Source of the DNA: Erythrobacter colymbi
GTDB lineage: Bacteria > Pseudomonadota > Alphaproteobacteria > Sphingomonadales > Sphingomonadaceae
Assembly: GCF_002155685.1 (NCBI RefSeq)
Contig: NZ_MUYK01000002.1
Location: 620,001 to 684,000, forward strand
DNA length: 64,000 bases
Direction of reading: 5' to 3'
Below are positions 55,621 through 63,967 of this stretch, in pieces (within the stretch, counting starts at the first letter, position 1; each line of letters starts with the position of its first letter). A program made the position numbers and the translations under genes. The notes beneath the pieces were generated by a model. It was given only the letters and a program-made list of their open reading frames with translations, searched no databases and had not been told where the DNA came from.

Positions 55621-56517
55621 ATGACGACTTCCGGCCGGGTGGCCAAAGGCCTGACGATAACCGTGGTTGCTGCGGGGATCGGTCTCGGATTTGCCTGGCT
55701 CGCCGGGCAGGGCGGCAAGTCGGCCTTCGGCTACCCCGTCTCCGTTATCTGTGCCGCCCTTGCTTTTGCGGTGAACTGGATCGCCTTCGTCCCGGCGGCC
55801 ATCGCGCGGACGGAGAAATATTACGACCTGATGGGGTCGTTCACCTTCCTCTCGATCATCACGCTCGCCTGCATCCTGTCCGCCCCGCTCGACGTGCGGG
55901 CTATGGTTGCCGCTGCGATGGTGACCGTGTGGACGTCGCGCCTCGGGCTGTTCCTGTTCCGCCGGATCGGAGCGGCCGGCGGGATCGACGGGCGGTTCGA
56001 CGCGATCAAGACCAATCCGCCGCGTTTCCTCGTCACATGGACCTTGCAGGCCGTGTGGGCGATCGTCACCGCTTCGGCCGCGATCGTCATCATCTCCGCG
56101 CGCGACCGCGTGCCGCTCGACCTGTTCTTCTGGGCGGGTGCGGCCATCTGGGCAGGCGCCTTCGCGATCGAGGTGATCGCCGACCGGCAGAAGGCTGTCT
56201 TCCGCGCCGACCCTGCCAATCGCGGCCGCTTCATTACCACCGGCCTGTGGTCATGGTCGCAACACCCCAACTATTTCGGGGAGATCATGATGTGGACCGG
56301 CATGGCGATCATGGCCCTGCCGCTGTTGTCGGGTTCGTCCTTTGTCGTGTTCCTGTCCCCGCTGCTGATCTTCCTCCTGCTGACGCGGGTCAGCGGGATC
56401 AATCTGCTCGACGCCGCGGGCGAGGCGAAGTGGGGCGATGATCCGGCCTACCGCGCCTACCGCGCGCGGACATCTGTGCTGATCCCCCGCCCCCCGAAGC
56501 CCATCCCGTCGGCCTGA
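55621..56517 (+). CDS. DUF1295 (steroid 5-alpha-reductase-like) membrane protein
   Basis: 298 residues with about seven membrane helices. The C-terminal FITTGLWSWSQHPNYFGEIMMWTGM is the DUF1295/ICMT-like signature, in which the His-Pro-Asn-Tyr binds NADPH. Such proteins reduce double bonds of steroids or isoprenoids. It starts ten bases after AGGGAC and is the middle gene between the oxygenase and the HxlR regulator on the same strand. Confidence 0.88.
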   Translation: MTTSGRVAKGLTITVVAAGIGLGFAWLAGQGGKSAFGYPVSVICAALAFAVNWIAFVPAAIARTEKYYDLMGSFTFLSIITLACILSAPLDVRAMVAAAMVTVWTSRLGLFLFRRIGAAGGIDGRFDAIKTNPPRFLVTWTLQAVWAIVTASAAIVIISARDRVPLDLFFWAGAAIWAGAFAIEVIADRQKAVFRADPANRGRFITTGLWSWSQHPNYFGEIMMWTGMAIMALPLLSGSSFVVFLSPLLIFLLLTRVSGINLLDAAGEAKWGDDPAYRAYRARTSVLIPRPPKPIPSA

Positions 56518-56527
56518 TCGTGCCGCC

Positions 56528-57502
56528 ATGCCCCAGCCGTTCACCCGCACCGCACCGCAACCGGGCCTGATCCGCAGCTGCTCGATCTGGCGTGCGCTGG
56601 AGGAACTGGGCGACTTCCCCACGCTCCTGATCCTCGAGGCGATCTGGCTGGGCGACAACCGCTTCGAGGCGATCTGCACGCGCACATCGCTGACACGTCC
56701 GCTGATATCGGGGCGGCTCAAATCGCTCGAGTCCCAGGGCTACATCCGCCGGTCGGTCTATTGCGAGCGTCCCGTGCGGCACGAATTCGTGCTCGAACAG
56801 AAGGGCATCGACCTGTTCCCGGTGACGATGATGCTGCTGTTCTGGGAACGCAAATGGTCATCGCGCCGCCATGCCCTCGCAATCGGCATCACGCACAGCG
56901 CCTGCGGCCATGAAACGACGCCCGTGCCGCGCTGCCGGAGTTGCGGCGGGGCTGTGCGGGCCGAGGACATCGACTGGCAGGAAGGCCCGGGCCTCGGCTG
57001 GATCGTTCCGCATCACACCCGCCGCCGCCAGCAGCGCGACCGCACGGTTATCGCCGAGAGCGCGATGCTGTTCGTGGAAGCGGCCGAGATCCTCGGCGAC
57101 CGCTGGTCGGGCCTTGCGCTGCGTTCGGTCTTCACCGGGCTCCACAGGTTCGACGAGATCCAGGCCGACAGTGCGATGGCATCGAACATCCTCTCCGACC
57201 GGCTCGGCTGGCTGGTCGAGCGCGGGATGCTGAAAGCGCGGCGCTACCAGACCCGGCCCGACCGCTACGGCTATTACCCCACTGCCAAGTCGCTCGATTA
57301 TCTGCCGATCCTGCTGATGCTCCAACTCTGGGGGGATCGACATTTCGGGTCGGCCAATGGGCCGCCCGTGCTTCTGAAGCACCGCCCCTGCGGCGGCGCG
57401 CTCGAACTGGTGGCGGGCTGCGGTGCGTGCGAGGGTGAATTGACGGTCGGCACCGTGCAGCTTGTGCGGGGGCATGCGCCAGTGGAAGCGGCGCCCGGCT
57501 GA
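56528..57502 (+). CDS. Tandem HxlR-type transcriptional regulator
   Basis: 324 residues, twice the usual HxlR length. Two winged-helix domains occur: 20-110 (CSIWRALEELGDFPTLLILEAIW...RPLISGRLKSLESQGYIRR) and about 180-275 (LFVEAAEILGDRWSGLALRSVF...NILSDRLGWLVERGMLKARRY). After each comes a cysteine cluster (CGHETTPVPRCRSCGG and HRPCGGALELVAGCGACEG) resembling a zinc ribbon. Candidate regulator of the genes upstream, including the carotenoid oxygenase with its 38-bp palindrome; a fused dimer fits a long palindrome. Confidence 0.88.
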   Translation: MPQPFTRTAPQPGLIRSCSIWRALEELGDFPTLLILEAIWLGDNRFEAICTRTSLTRPLISGRLKSLESQGYIRRSVYCERPVRHEFVLEQKGIDLFPVTMMLLFWERKWSSRRHALAIGITHSACGHETTPVPRCRSCGGAVRAEDIDWQEGPGLGWIVPHHTRRRQQRDRTVIAESAMLFVEAAEILGDRWSGLALRSVFTGLHRFDEIQADSAMASNILSDRLGWLVERGMLKARRYQTRPDRYGYYPTAKSLDYLPILLMLQLWGDRHFGSANGPPVLLKHRPCGGALELVAGCGACEGELTVGTVQLVRGHAPVEAAPG

Positions 57503-57522
57503 CACAATCCGGAACCGTTCGC

Positions 57523-57954
57523 TCACCCGGCGTCGGAGGGAGACGCCTCCTCCCCGGCCGGGGCATCGGCAATGGTGAAGCTCGTGTATGTGCTGGTCGA
57601 GGATGCCGTGCTGTCGGTGAGATCCGTCACCGAGGCGCTGATGTCGATCAGATAGGTGCCGGGCAGGCTGACGGCTTCGGGCAGGCTGAGGACGAAGACA
57701 TCCCCCTTGCGCTCCTCGCCGCCTTCCATCGCGTCATGCAGCACCAGACGGCGCTGGTCCGGCGTGATGACGGCAACGGATACCAGATCGGCCTCGGCCT
57801 TGAAGATCAGCGTGATCTCGCCAAGCGGGGCTTCGATCTTGGCCTGGTCGGGCGGGAAGGTGGCCACCAGTTCGGGCGCGGGCAGTTCGGCCAAGGCGGG
57901 AGCGGCGACCAGCGCGGTTACAAATGCGGCTGCCAGCAGGCGGATGATGTGCAT
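57523..57954 (-). CDS. Secreted CopC-domain-like protein
   Basis: 143 residues from ATG 57954, with a signal peptide ending at PALA. The mature chain is an immunoglobulin-like fold resembling CopC: ELVATFPPDQAKIEAPLGEITLIFKAEADL, then LPGTYLIDISASVTDLTDSTA. It lacks the N-terminal His and the Met/His ligands of true CopC, so copper binding is doubtful. Likely a periplasmic protein of unknown role. Stop codon at 57523, 20 bp from the converging HxlR gene. Confidence 0.72.
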   Translation of the reverse strand: MHIIRLLAAAFVTALVAAPALAELPAPELVATFPPDQAKIEAPLGEITLIFKAEADLVSVAVITPDQRRLVLHDAMEGGEERKGDVFVLSLPEAVSLPGTYLIDISASVTDLTDSTASSTSTYTSFTIADAPAGEEASPSDAG

Positions 57955-58109
57955 GGCGGGTGTCCTTTGCAGGCGGGAAAAGGCGGGAGCGCGCGTTCTG
58001 CTGCGCTCCCGCAAGTGTCGCACGGGGCACGGGTCGCAATGGGCCCCATGGACCTGTTCCGGTCGCCGCCTGTCAGATGCGGCGACCGGTCAAGTTCCTG
58101 ACGCGGCTG

Positions 58110-58943
58110 TCAGCAGCCGGCGGCCTTTTTCTTCTTCTTGCCGAGCCCGCCGAGCATTCCGCCCAGCGCCGCCCCGGCCTCGCCGCCGACCGCACCGCCG
58201 ATCGCCGCGCCCGTCGCCGAGCCGTTGCCCGTGGGGCACTGCGCGGTCTGGGTGGTGGCCGCAGCCTGATCGCCGGAGGCCGCGGTAGACGCTTGACCGC
58301 TAGCCTGCGGTGCGCTCGCTGCGGAGAACAGGGCCACGATCCCGGGGGTGTTCTCATAGTCGGCGCCCTGCGGCGAGGTGCCGCCATTGGACAGGACATA
58401 GAGGTTGTTCACATCGGCCACTGCGGTGTTCTCGGCCTCCGAGCGCGACAGCTTGTGGAGCCGCGAGGTGCAGTAGACGCCCCATTCGTCGACCTCGTCT
58501 GCCGCGCAGGCGGTACCCTTCTTCAGGCGCGAGGCAGGGGCCTTGTCCTGATAGGGGCTGACGCAGGAGGTGATGTCGTTCTGGTCAGTCCAGTAGCCGA
58601 CCGGACAGCGATCCATCCGGTTCGCCTTCTTGATCGAACCATAGGTGGGCGGGGTGTAGACCGCGCCGTCGGGCTTGTCGGTGCAATAGCCGAAGTCCGA
58701 CCGATAGCCCGATGCGCACGGTCCATTCTTGACATAGACTGCCGGGGCATCGCTGCCGGGATAGCAGATATTGGGGTTGGGTGTGGCGCGCGCAGCCGGA
58801 CTGCCCTGGCTGTAGCCGGACGGACAGGCGCTGCCGACGCGGGTGATCGGCCCGACCGTTCCCTGCGCTAGCGCGGGGCTGGCAAAGGGAATGGCCGTGA
58901 GCGCCATCGCCGCACCGGCGGCAAGGGTGGTGAACATCTTCAT
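58110..58943 (-). CDS. Secreted cysteine-rich protein with glycine-zipper tail
   Basis: 277 residues. A signal peptide (to about 26, SPALA) precedes a region with recurrent C-P-x-G-Y/W and CxSGY phrases (SACPSGYSQG, GPCASGYRSD, DRCPVGYWTD), perhaps four or five short disulfide-linked units. A Gly-zipper (GAAIGGAVGGEAGAALGGML) near 246-265 and a KKKKK stretch end it, so it may insert in or span a membrane. Family unknown; neighbour at 58990 shares the repeats. Confidence 0.7.
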   Translation of the reverse strand: MKMFTTLAAGAAMALTAIPFASPALAQGTVGPITRVGSACPSGYSQGSPAARATPNPNICYPGSDAPAVYVKNGPCASGYRSDFGYCTDKPDGAVYTPPTYGSIKKANRMDRCPVGYWTDQNDITSCVSPYQDKAPASRLKKGTACAADEVDEWGVYCTSRLHKLSRSEAENTAVADVNNLYVLSNGGTSPQGADYENTPGIVALFSAASAPQASGQASTAASGDQAAATTQTAQCPTGNGSATGAAIGGAVGGEAGAALGGMLGGLGKKKKKAAGC

Positions 58944-58989
58944 GGTGCGAAACTCCAGAAAGGTCGCGAATAATCGGGTCGGGGCCAGA

Positions 58990-59307
58990 TCAGGGCTTCC
59001 TGGTCGAACACCACACGCGGTAGACTTCGTAGTAGCCGTCCGCGCAGGTTTCCTTTTCCTTCTTGGCGTAGACCTTGGGCGCGATGGTGCCCATCGGCTC
59101 GCACCGGCTGGTGTCGCCATCGGGCGTGCGCCAGCCCGAGGGGCACGGGGCGGCCTTGCTGGTCTTGACGATGGCTTCGCGGTTCTGGCCCTGCGCCTGT
59201 GCCGGGCTGGCGAAGCCGGCCAGCGCCAGGCTGCCGACCAGCGCGAGGTTGGCAAGGCTCAACGTGCCGGCGATCAGCAGCCGGCTGCGGGTGTTGGTGG
59301 TGGTCAT
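58990..59307 (-). CDS. Short secreted cysteine-rich protein related to its neighbour
   Basis: 105 residues, signal peptide (about 10-39, ending SPAQAQ), then four cysteines in APCPSGWRTPDG, TSRCEPMGT, KETCADGYYEVYRVWCS. The CPSGW and CADGYY units resemble the CPSGY repeats of the gene 46 bp downstream on the same strand, so they are probably distant paralogues cotranscribed, adjacent to the two-component genes. Confidence 0.7.
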   Translation of the reverse strand: MTTTNTRSRLLIAGTLSLANLALVGSLALAGFASPAQAQGQNREAIVKTSKAAPCPSGWRTPDGDTSRCEPMGTIAPKVYAKKEKETCADGYYEVYRVWCSTRKP

Positions 59308-59387
59308 GGTTTCCTCCTGTTGCCCGGTATTCGGTGGCAGCAGGAGTAGGAGCGCGGCGCGCGGCGCGGCATCCCACGCGCCGTGTC

Positions 59388-59402
59388 TCCCATATCATGG
59401 GA
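59388..59402. promoter_or_regulatory. TCCCAT-ATGGGA dyad upstream of sensor kinase
   Basis: TCCCAT-atc-ATGGGA, a perfect 6-3-6 palindrome 119 bases before the kinase ATG and 81 bases before the divergent secreted-protein start. The same half-sites recur at 61437-61465. Candidate target of the LuxR-type regulator. Confidence 0.6.
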
Positions 59403-59520
59403 TGCGGAGGCGCCGGACATGGGCAATTCCATGGCGCCTAATCGCTGTGGCAAATTGCCGGCGGGGCTCTTTCCAAACCATCGGGATTGCGGCAATCGCC
59501 ATGGATAACAGGGGGTAATC

Positions 59521-61428
59521 ATGATCGGGGAAGAGCATACCGGGCTGCGCCTGCATTGGCGGCAGCTTGCCGTTTTCGTGGCCGGGCTGATTGCGGTGCA
59601 GCTGGCATACTGGCTGCTGATCGAACCCCTGACCGGTGCCGACCGTTCGGCCGCTCCGGCACCGCTGGCCATCGCCAGCACCGCGATCGCCCCGCTCGAT
59701 ACGCCCGACTTCGCGGCCGCTGCCAGAGCCCCCCACAAGCCGGTCGAACTGCCCTTTACCGATTGCTGCAAGCCCGCGATCTTCAGCGTCAAGATGCAGT
59801 TCGCGGTCGACACCGTGCCGGCCCACGGGCTCGGCATCATATCCACCCTGCAGGTCGACAACTACCGCCTCGCGGTCAACGGATCGACCCTGTTCGCGCG
59901 CGGGACGGTGGAACCGGGCGCGGTCACCTTCGACGGGCAGCGCACCTTCCTCACCCGCATCCCGGCGGGCGTGCTGCGGCCCGGGATGAACGAGCTGCAC
60001 TACATCACCGTGCGCGACGGGTTTCCCTACACCGACATCTACCCCCCGATCATTGCCGATTATGACGCGCTCGAAGCCTACAGCGCCAAGCGCCTGTTCT
60101 TCATGAACGAATACTATGCGCTGTGTGCCGCCGTGCTGGGCATGCTCGGGCTGCTGGCGGCGATCATGACCTTCCGTTCGGACGACTGGCGCTTTTCCGC
60201 CTGGCTCAGCGCGCTCGCGGCCGGCTTTGTCGCCTATATGATCTACACCTTGTGGACGAGCCCCCCGCTCAGCGGCGCGGGGCGGATGCTCGCGTTTTTC
60301 GCGATCTACTTGTTCGTGCCGACCGCCCTCGCGTGTTTCGTCGACAGCTGGACGGCGCGGCCGCTGCGCTGGCTTCAGCCCGGAGCGGTCGCAGTCTATG
60401 CGGTGACCGTGGCGGTGATCGCGTTCCATATCTACGCCGTCGCCATGCCGGAGGGCTACGACCGGCCCGCCGAGATATGGGGCTGGTATCTCATGGCCGC
60501 GGCGGTGCTGGTGATGGCGCGGCTGGTCTGGCACTTTGCCACCGCGCCCGAGAACCGGGTCATCGAAAGCGTGCTGCTTACTGTCATGGCAACCGCGCTG
60601 GTTTTCGATTCGATTTCCGAATGGTATCCCGATGGGGTTGTGGGCAGCGGCAACCTGCTCAACAGCGCGGCGATCCTGCTGCTGGCGATGACAGCTGCGT
60701 TTCTCGCCCGCAATTTCCGGCTGTTCCAGTCGCAGGGCGCCCTCAACGCCATGCTGCAGGCCAAGGTAACCCAGCGCGAGGCCGAACTGGCCGAGGCGGC
60801 GCTGCGCGAACAGGCTCTCGTGCGCGCGCAGGCGCATGACGAGGAACGCAGGCGGATCATGCGTGATCTGCATGACGGGCTCGGCAGCCAGCTGATGACG
60901 ATGATGCTGACCGCGCGGCTGGGCGAGGCCGATCCGCCCAAGGTGGCAGAAGGCCTGCAAGGCGTGATCGACGAGATGCGCCTGATGGTGGATTCGATGG
61001 ACTCGGTCGGCGAAAGCCTCGACGCCGCGCTCGCCACCTTCCGCACGCGGATCCAGCCGCGGGTGGAGAGCGCGGGTTTCGCGTTCCGCTGGAGCCAGCC
61101 CGAAAGCCTGCCCCCGACCAGCCTCGGCCCGCGCGATGTCCTGCAGGTGTTCCGCATCATGCAGGAAGCGGTGACCAATGCGCTGAGGCACTCGGGCGGC
61201 ACGGCGATCACGGTCGAGATCGCCGCACGCAGCGATGGCGCGATAGAAGTCGCGATTGCCGATGATGGCAAGGGCGGCGCGGGCGAAGCCGATGCAGGGC
61301 GCGGGCTTGCCAACATGCGCGCCCGCGCGCGGGGTGTGGGGGCGGACTATGCTCTGGTATCGGAACCCGGCAAGGGCACGCGCGTGACGCTCGCCCTGCT
61401 CCAGCCCGCAGCATTGGCGGCGGAATGA
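59521..61428 (+). CDS. NarL-type (HisKA_3) sensor histidine kinase
   Basis: 635-residue inner-membrane sensor. An N-terminal helix anchors a periplasmic beta-rich domain (about 40-195), followed by six or seven membrane helices (about 200-410), the 7TMR-DISM plan. A coiled coil leads to the dimerisation helix with phospho-acceptor H451 in RDLHDGLGSQ, then the ATPase domain (EAVTNALRHSGG N-box, ADDGKGG). Two cysteines at about 81-82 (DCCK) in the periplasmic domain might sense redox or metal. Its partner regulator begins 72 bp downstream. Confidence 0.93.
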   Translation: MIGEEHTGLRLHWRQLAVFVAGLIAVQLAYWLLIEPLTGADRSAAPAPLAIASTAIAPLDTPDFAAAARAPHKPVELPFTDCCKPAIFSVKMQFAVDTVPAHGLGIISTLQVDNYRLAVNGSTLFARGTVEPGAVTFDGQRTFLTRIPAGVLRPGMNELHYITVRDGFPYTDIYPPIIADYDALEAYSAKRLFFMNEYYALCAAVLGMLGLLAAIMTFRSDDWRFSAWLSALAAGFVAYMIYTLWTSPPLSGAGRMLAFFAIYLFVPTALACFVDSWTARPLRWLQPGAVAVYAVTVAVIAFHIYAVAMPEGYDRPAEIWGWYLMAAAVLVMARLVWHFATAPENRVIESVLLTVMATALVFDSISEWYPDGVVGSGNLLNSAAILLLAMTAAFLARNFRLFQSQGALNAMLQAKVTQREAELAEAALREQALVRAQAHDEERRRIMRDLHDGLGSQLMTMMLTARLGEADPPKVAEGLQGVIDEMRLMVDSMDSVGESLDAALATFRTRIQPRVESAGFAFRWSQPESLPPTSLGPRDVLQVFRIMQEAVTNALRHSGGTAITVEIAARSDGAIEVAIADDGKGGAGEADAGRGLANMRARARGVGADYALVSEPGKGTRVTLALLQPAALAAE

Positions 61429-61436
61429 ACCGGCGC

Positions 61437-61465
61437 ATCCCATATCTGCCCGCCCGTCATGGGAT
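61437..61465. promoter_or_regulatory. ATCCCAT-ATGGGAT dyad upstream of response regulator
   Basis: ATCCCAT (61437-61443) and ATGGGAT (61459-61465) with a 15-bp spacer, lying between the kinase stop and the regulator ATG. It has the same half-sites as 59388-59402, including the following ATC. Confidence 0.55.
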
Positions 61466-61500
61466 AGGCGGCGCGGGCCCCGGATGTTAGCCCTCCCCCT

Positions 61501-62172
61501 ATGAACGACTCCGCGCCACCTGCTCCCGGCCCTGCCCCCGTCCGCATCGCGATCATCGAGGATGAGCCCGCGGTGCGACGCTACTTCATGCAGATCATGG
61601 CGATGTCCGAAGGCTATGACGTGATCGCCATGGCCCCCGATCTCGCCACGGGACGCGGGTTGATCGCCTTGCAGCCCGACCTGTTCCTGATGGATATCGG
61701 CCTACCCGACGGCAACGGCTATGATCTGGTGCCGGAGATCAAGGCGGGCTGCACGGCGAGGGTGCTGATCATCAGTTCCTTCGGAGACCGCGAGACGGTG
61801 GTGAAGGCGCTGTCCGCCGGAGCCGATGGCTACCTTCTGAAGGACAGCGCCCCGCAGCAGATCCTCGATGGCATCGCGATCACGCTCGATGGCGGTGCAC
61901 CGGTGAGCCCAGCAGCGGCGGTCTATCTGCTCGATCTGTTGCGCGGCTCCGCGCCCGCTGCTCCGGCCGCTCCGGCAGGCGAGGCCGACGACCGCCTCAC
62001 GCAGCGCGAGACCGAGCTGCTGCGCGCCTTTGCGGAAGGCAAAAGCTACAAGGAAGCCGCGCGCGTCCTCGGCATTTCGCCCCACACGGTCGGCACGCAC
62101 GTCAAGGCGATCTACCGCAAGCTCGAGGTCAATTCGCGCAGCGAGGCCATCCGCGAGGCCTTCCGCGGCTAG
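61501..62172 (+). CDS. LuxR/NarL-family response regulator
   Basis: 223 residues. Receiver domain with acidic residues D21/E22 region (IIEDEPAVRR), phosphorylated D65 in LFLMDIGLPDG, and the switch K near GYLLKDSAP. A linker rich in Ala/Pro precedes a helix-turn-helix output (about 160-223, LTQRETELLRAFAEGKSYKEAA and ISPHTVGTHVKAIYRKL). It will be phosphorylated by the upstream kinase and probably binds the TCCCAT dyads. Confidence 0.95.
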   Translation: MNDSAPPAPGPAPVRIAIIEDEPAVRRYFMQIMAMSEGYDVIAMAPDLATGRGLIALQPDLFLMDIGLPDGNGYDLVPEIKAGCTARVLIISSFGDRETVVKALSAGADGYLLKDSAPQQILDGIAITLDGGAPVSPAAAVYLLDLLRGSAPAAPAAPAGEADDRLTQRETELLRAFAEGKSYKEAARVLGISPHTVGTHVKAIYRKLEVNSRSEAIREAFRG

Positions 62173-62472
62173 AGGGCGCTGTCGATCGGCCGACCCTTGC
62201 GCAATGGCCCCTCATCCCTGAGCCAGCAGCATCCCCAAGCCAAGAGCCAGCAAAGCCGCAATACGAACATCCAGAGTGGATAGCCGGGCGCGCTCGGACG
62301 CAGCGGATGGGTCTCGAGCTCGCCGAACAGCCAGGCGAGGCGCCCACGGCTTTCGGGCGAGAGGTGCTGATCGCGGAAGAAGATCACCTTGTGGCGCAGC
62401 GATGCGGCATGGATGACCGCTTAGCGAGGTTAACTCGCGCGTGTACCGATAGTTGACGGGCGCTTGTCCGGT
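62173..62472. other. Gene-free stretch holding a TauD-like remnant
   Basis: About 300 bases between the response regulator and the DUF1348 gene. The only recognisable content is the dioxygenase fragment listed separately; the rest (62420-62472) is AT-richer and shows no feature. Confidence 0.5.
62272..62419 (-). pseudogene. TauD/TfdA dioxygenase fragment
   Basis: Minus-strand translation reads AVIHAASLRHKVIFFRDQHL followed by SPESRGRLAWLFGELETHPL, the sequence typical of residues 35-80 of TauD-family 2-oxoglutarate dioxygenases. An in-frame stop lies just upstream, no start or His-Asp-His iron site is present, and homology fades at about 62272. A decayed or truncated gene. Confidence 0.65.
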
Positions 62473-62937
62473 TCAAAGGTTCAACTCGCACAAACCTGGA
62501 TGATCGTCCGGACGCCGACCGAGTGGCCAATGAAACTTGCGCTCCGAACCGGGGATTGGGTGTTCGTTGATGCTGGCGATGCGGCGTTCCATCAGCCCAT
62601 CGGCATCGAACTGCCAGTTCTCGTTGCCGTAGGCGCGGAACCAGTTGCCGCTGTCGTCACGATATTCGTAGGCGAAGCGCACCGCGATGCGGTTTCCAGC
62701 GTGCGCCCATACCTCCTTGATCAGCCGGTAGTCGAGCTCGCGCGCCCATTTGCGGGTCAGGAATGCCTCGATTTCAGCGCGACCAGTGATGAATTCGGCG
62801 CGGTTGCGCCACTGGCTCTTGGGCGTGTAGGCAAGCGCCACGCGCGCCGGATCGCGGCTGTTCCACGCGTCCTCGGCCAATCGCGCCTTCTCGGCAGCGG
62901 TGGCGTCGGTGAAGGGCGGAAGCGGGGGGCGGCTCAT
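62473..62937 (-). CDS. DUF1348 (NTF2-like) family protein
   Basis: 154 residues, NTF2/SnoaL-like fold. Signature phrases of DUF1348 are plain: [71 protein letters not shown] and [19 protein letters not shown]. Function unknown; possibly a small enzyme. Its start overlaps the end of the PPOX gene by 4 nt, so it is the last gene of a three-gene operon. Confidence 0.9.
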   Translation of the reverse strand: MSRPPLPPFTDATAAEKARLAEDAWNSRDPARVALAYTPKSQWRNRAEFITGRAEIEAFLTRKWARELDYRLIKEVWAHAGNRIAVRFAYEYRDDSGNWFRAYGNENWQFDADGLMERRIASINEHPIPGSERKFHWPLGRRPDDHPGLCELNL

Positions 62938-63542
62938 GTTTCAATTCCTTTCAGTCGGGCGATGTCGGCCTTGAGACGTGCGATCTCGTCATCGCGCTCG
63001 GCGAGCGCTGCGACAACCTCGTCGGCGTCGAATTTTTGAGGGATGTGCTGCGGGCAGTTGATGTCCCAGGCCTCGATGTCGAAGAGCAGCGCAGCCTCGG
63101 GCCGGGCGTTGTAGCCATCGGGCATCAGCTGCGCGAAAACCGCCGGATCGTCGCTGTAGCGCGCCCTGCCCCAGACCTTGATGCGCGCCTTGCGGGCGTA
63201 ATCCATCAGGAACAGGAAGGCCTTGGGATTGTCGGCGAGGTTCCCGGTCGAAATGTACTGGCGATTGCCGGAATAGTCCGCGAAGCCAAGCGTGCGCTCA
63301 CCCAGCACCCGGATGAAGCCGCGGGGGCCGCCGCGATGCTGGATATAGGGCTGGCCCTCGGCTGTAGCGGTGCCGAGATAGGCCGAGTTCGCCTTGGCGA
63401 GCATAGCCATGAGCCGTTCGTCGATGGCGGTTCGGAAACCGCCCAGCTCCTCCATCCGGGCATAGGAAGCGCGCGAGCCGCGCTCGGTCTGAATCGCCTT
63501 GACGGTAGGGGTAAAGGCGATGTCGCTGTTGGGATCAGGCAT
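62934..63542 (-). CDS. Pyridoxamine-5'-phosphate-oxidase-like flavoprotein with coiled tail
   Basis: 202 residues. Split-barrel FMN-binding domain with [45 protein letters not shown] and [11 protein letters not shown], the PPOX class found with DUF427 and DUF1348 proteins. The C-terminal 30 residues ([20 protein letters not shown]) form a coiled coil. Starts 8 nt inside the end of the upstream gene. Confidence 0.87.
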   Translation of the reverse strand: MPDPNSDIAFTPTVKAIQTERGSRASYARMEELGGFRTAIDERLMAMLAKANSAYLGTATAEGQPYIQHRGGPRGFIRVLGERTLGFADYSGNRQYISTGNLADNPKAFLFLMDYARKARIKVWGRARYSDDPAVFAQLMPDGYNARPEAALLFDIEAWDINCPQHIPQKFDADEVVAALAERDDEIARLKADIARLKGIET

Positions 63543-63936
63543 CGATCATCTCCCCAGCAGCGCCCAACGGAACGACTGTAACCGCGTGCGGATAGAAGGC
63601 CACATGACTTGCGATGCCCGCGACCTCGGCATAGGGCGTATCATAGCTCCATGCGATGGGCACGCCCGGCGCCGCGGCGCTTGCCCAGTGGCGTGCCATG
63701 CCCTTGTAGGGGCAGAAGGTCTCGGGCACGCTCACAGCCACTAGCGCGCCCGGCCGTAGATCGGAGGGCGGGAAGTAAACCACCTGTGCATGGTCCTGTT
63801 CCTCGACGATCAACGCCGTGTCGCTTTCGGCAAGTATGGTGCCAGCCTGCGCGGCACGCCCGCGGGTGGCGGCCTGACGGGCGATTTCAAGGCCGATGCC
63901 TTCGCTCGCACCGGTGATCAGGTAGGTTTTGGCCAT
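63535..63936 (-). CDS. SDR N-terminus fused to DUF427 protein
   Basis: 133 residues from ATG 63936. The first 27 (MAKTYLITGASEGIGLEIAR) are the NAD-binding beta-alpha unit of a short-chain dehydrogenase with its GASEGIG motif; from residue about 30 the sequence is DUF427: AGTILAESDTALIVEE, VYFPPSDLRP, ETFCPYKGMARHW, AWSYDTPY, VAFYPHAV. The SDR part has no catalytic Tyr-x-x-x-Lys and is too short to fold as an enzyme. Either a deletion joined two genes or a wrong start. The first gene of a three-gene operon. Confidence 0.8.
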   Translation of the reverse strand: MAKTYLITGASEGIGLEIARQAATRGRAAQAGTILAESDTALIVEEQDHAQVVYFPPSDLRPGALVAVSVPETFCPYKGMARHWASAAAPGVPIAWSYDTPYAEVAGIASHVAFYPHAVTVVPLGAAGEMIDA

Positions 63937-63967
63937 GGCGGCGTTCCTGTGATGGATTTCAGGGATG

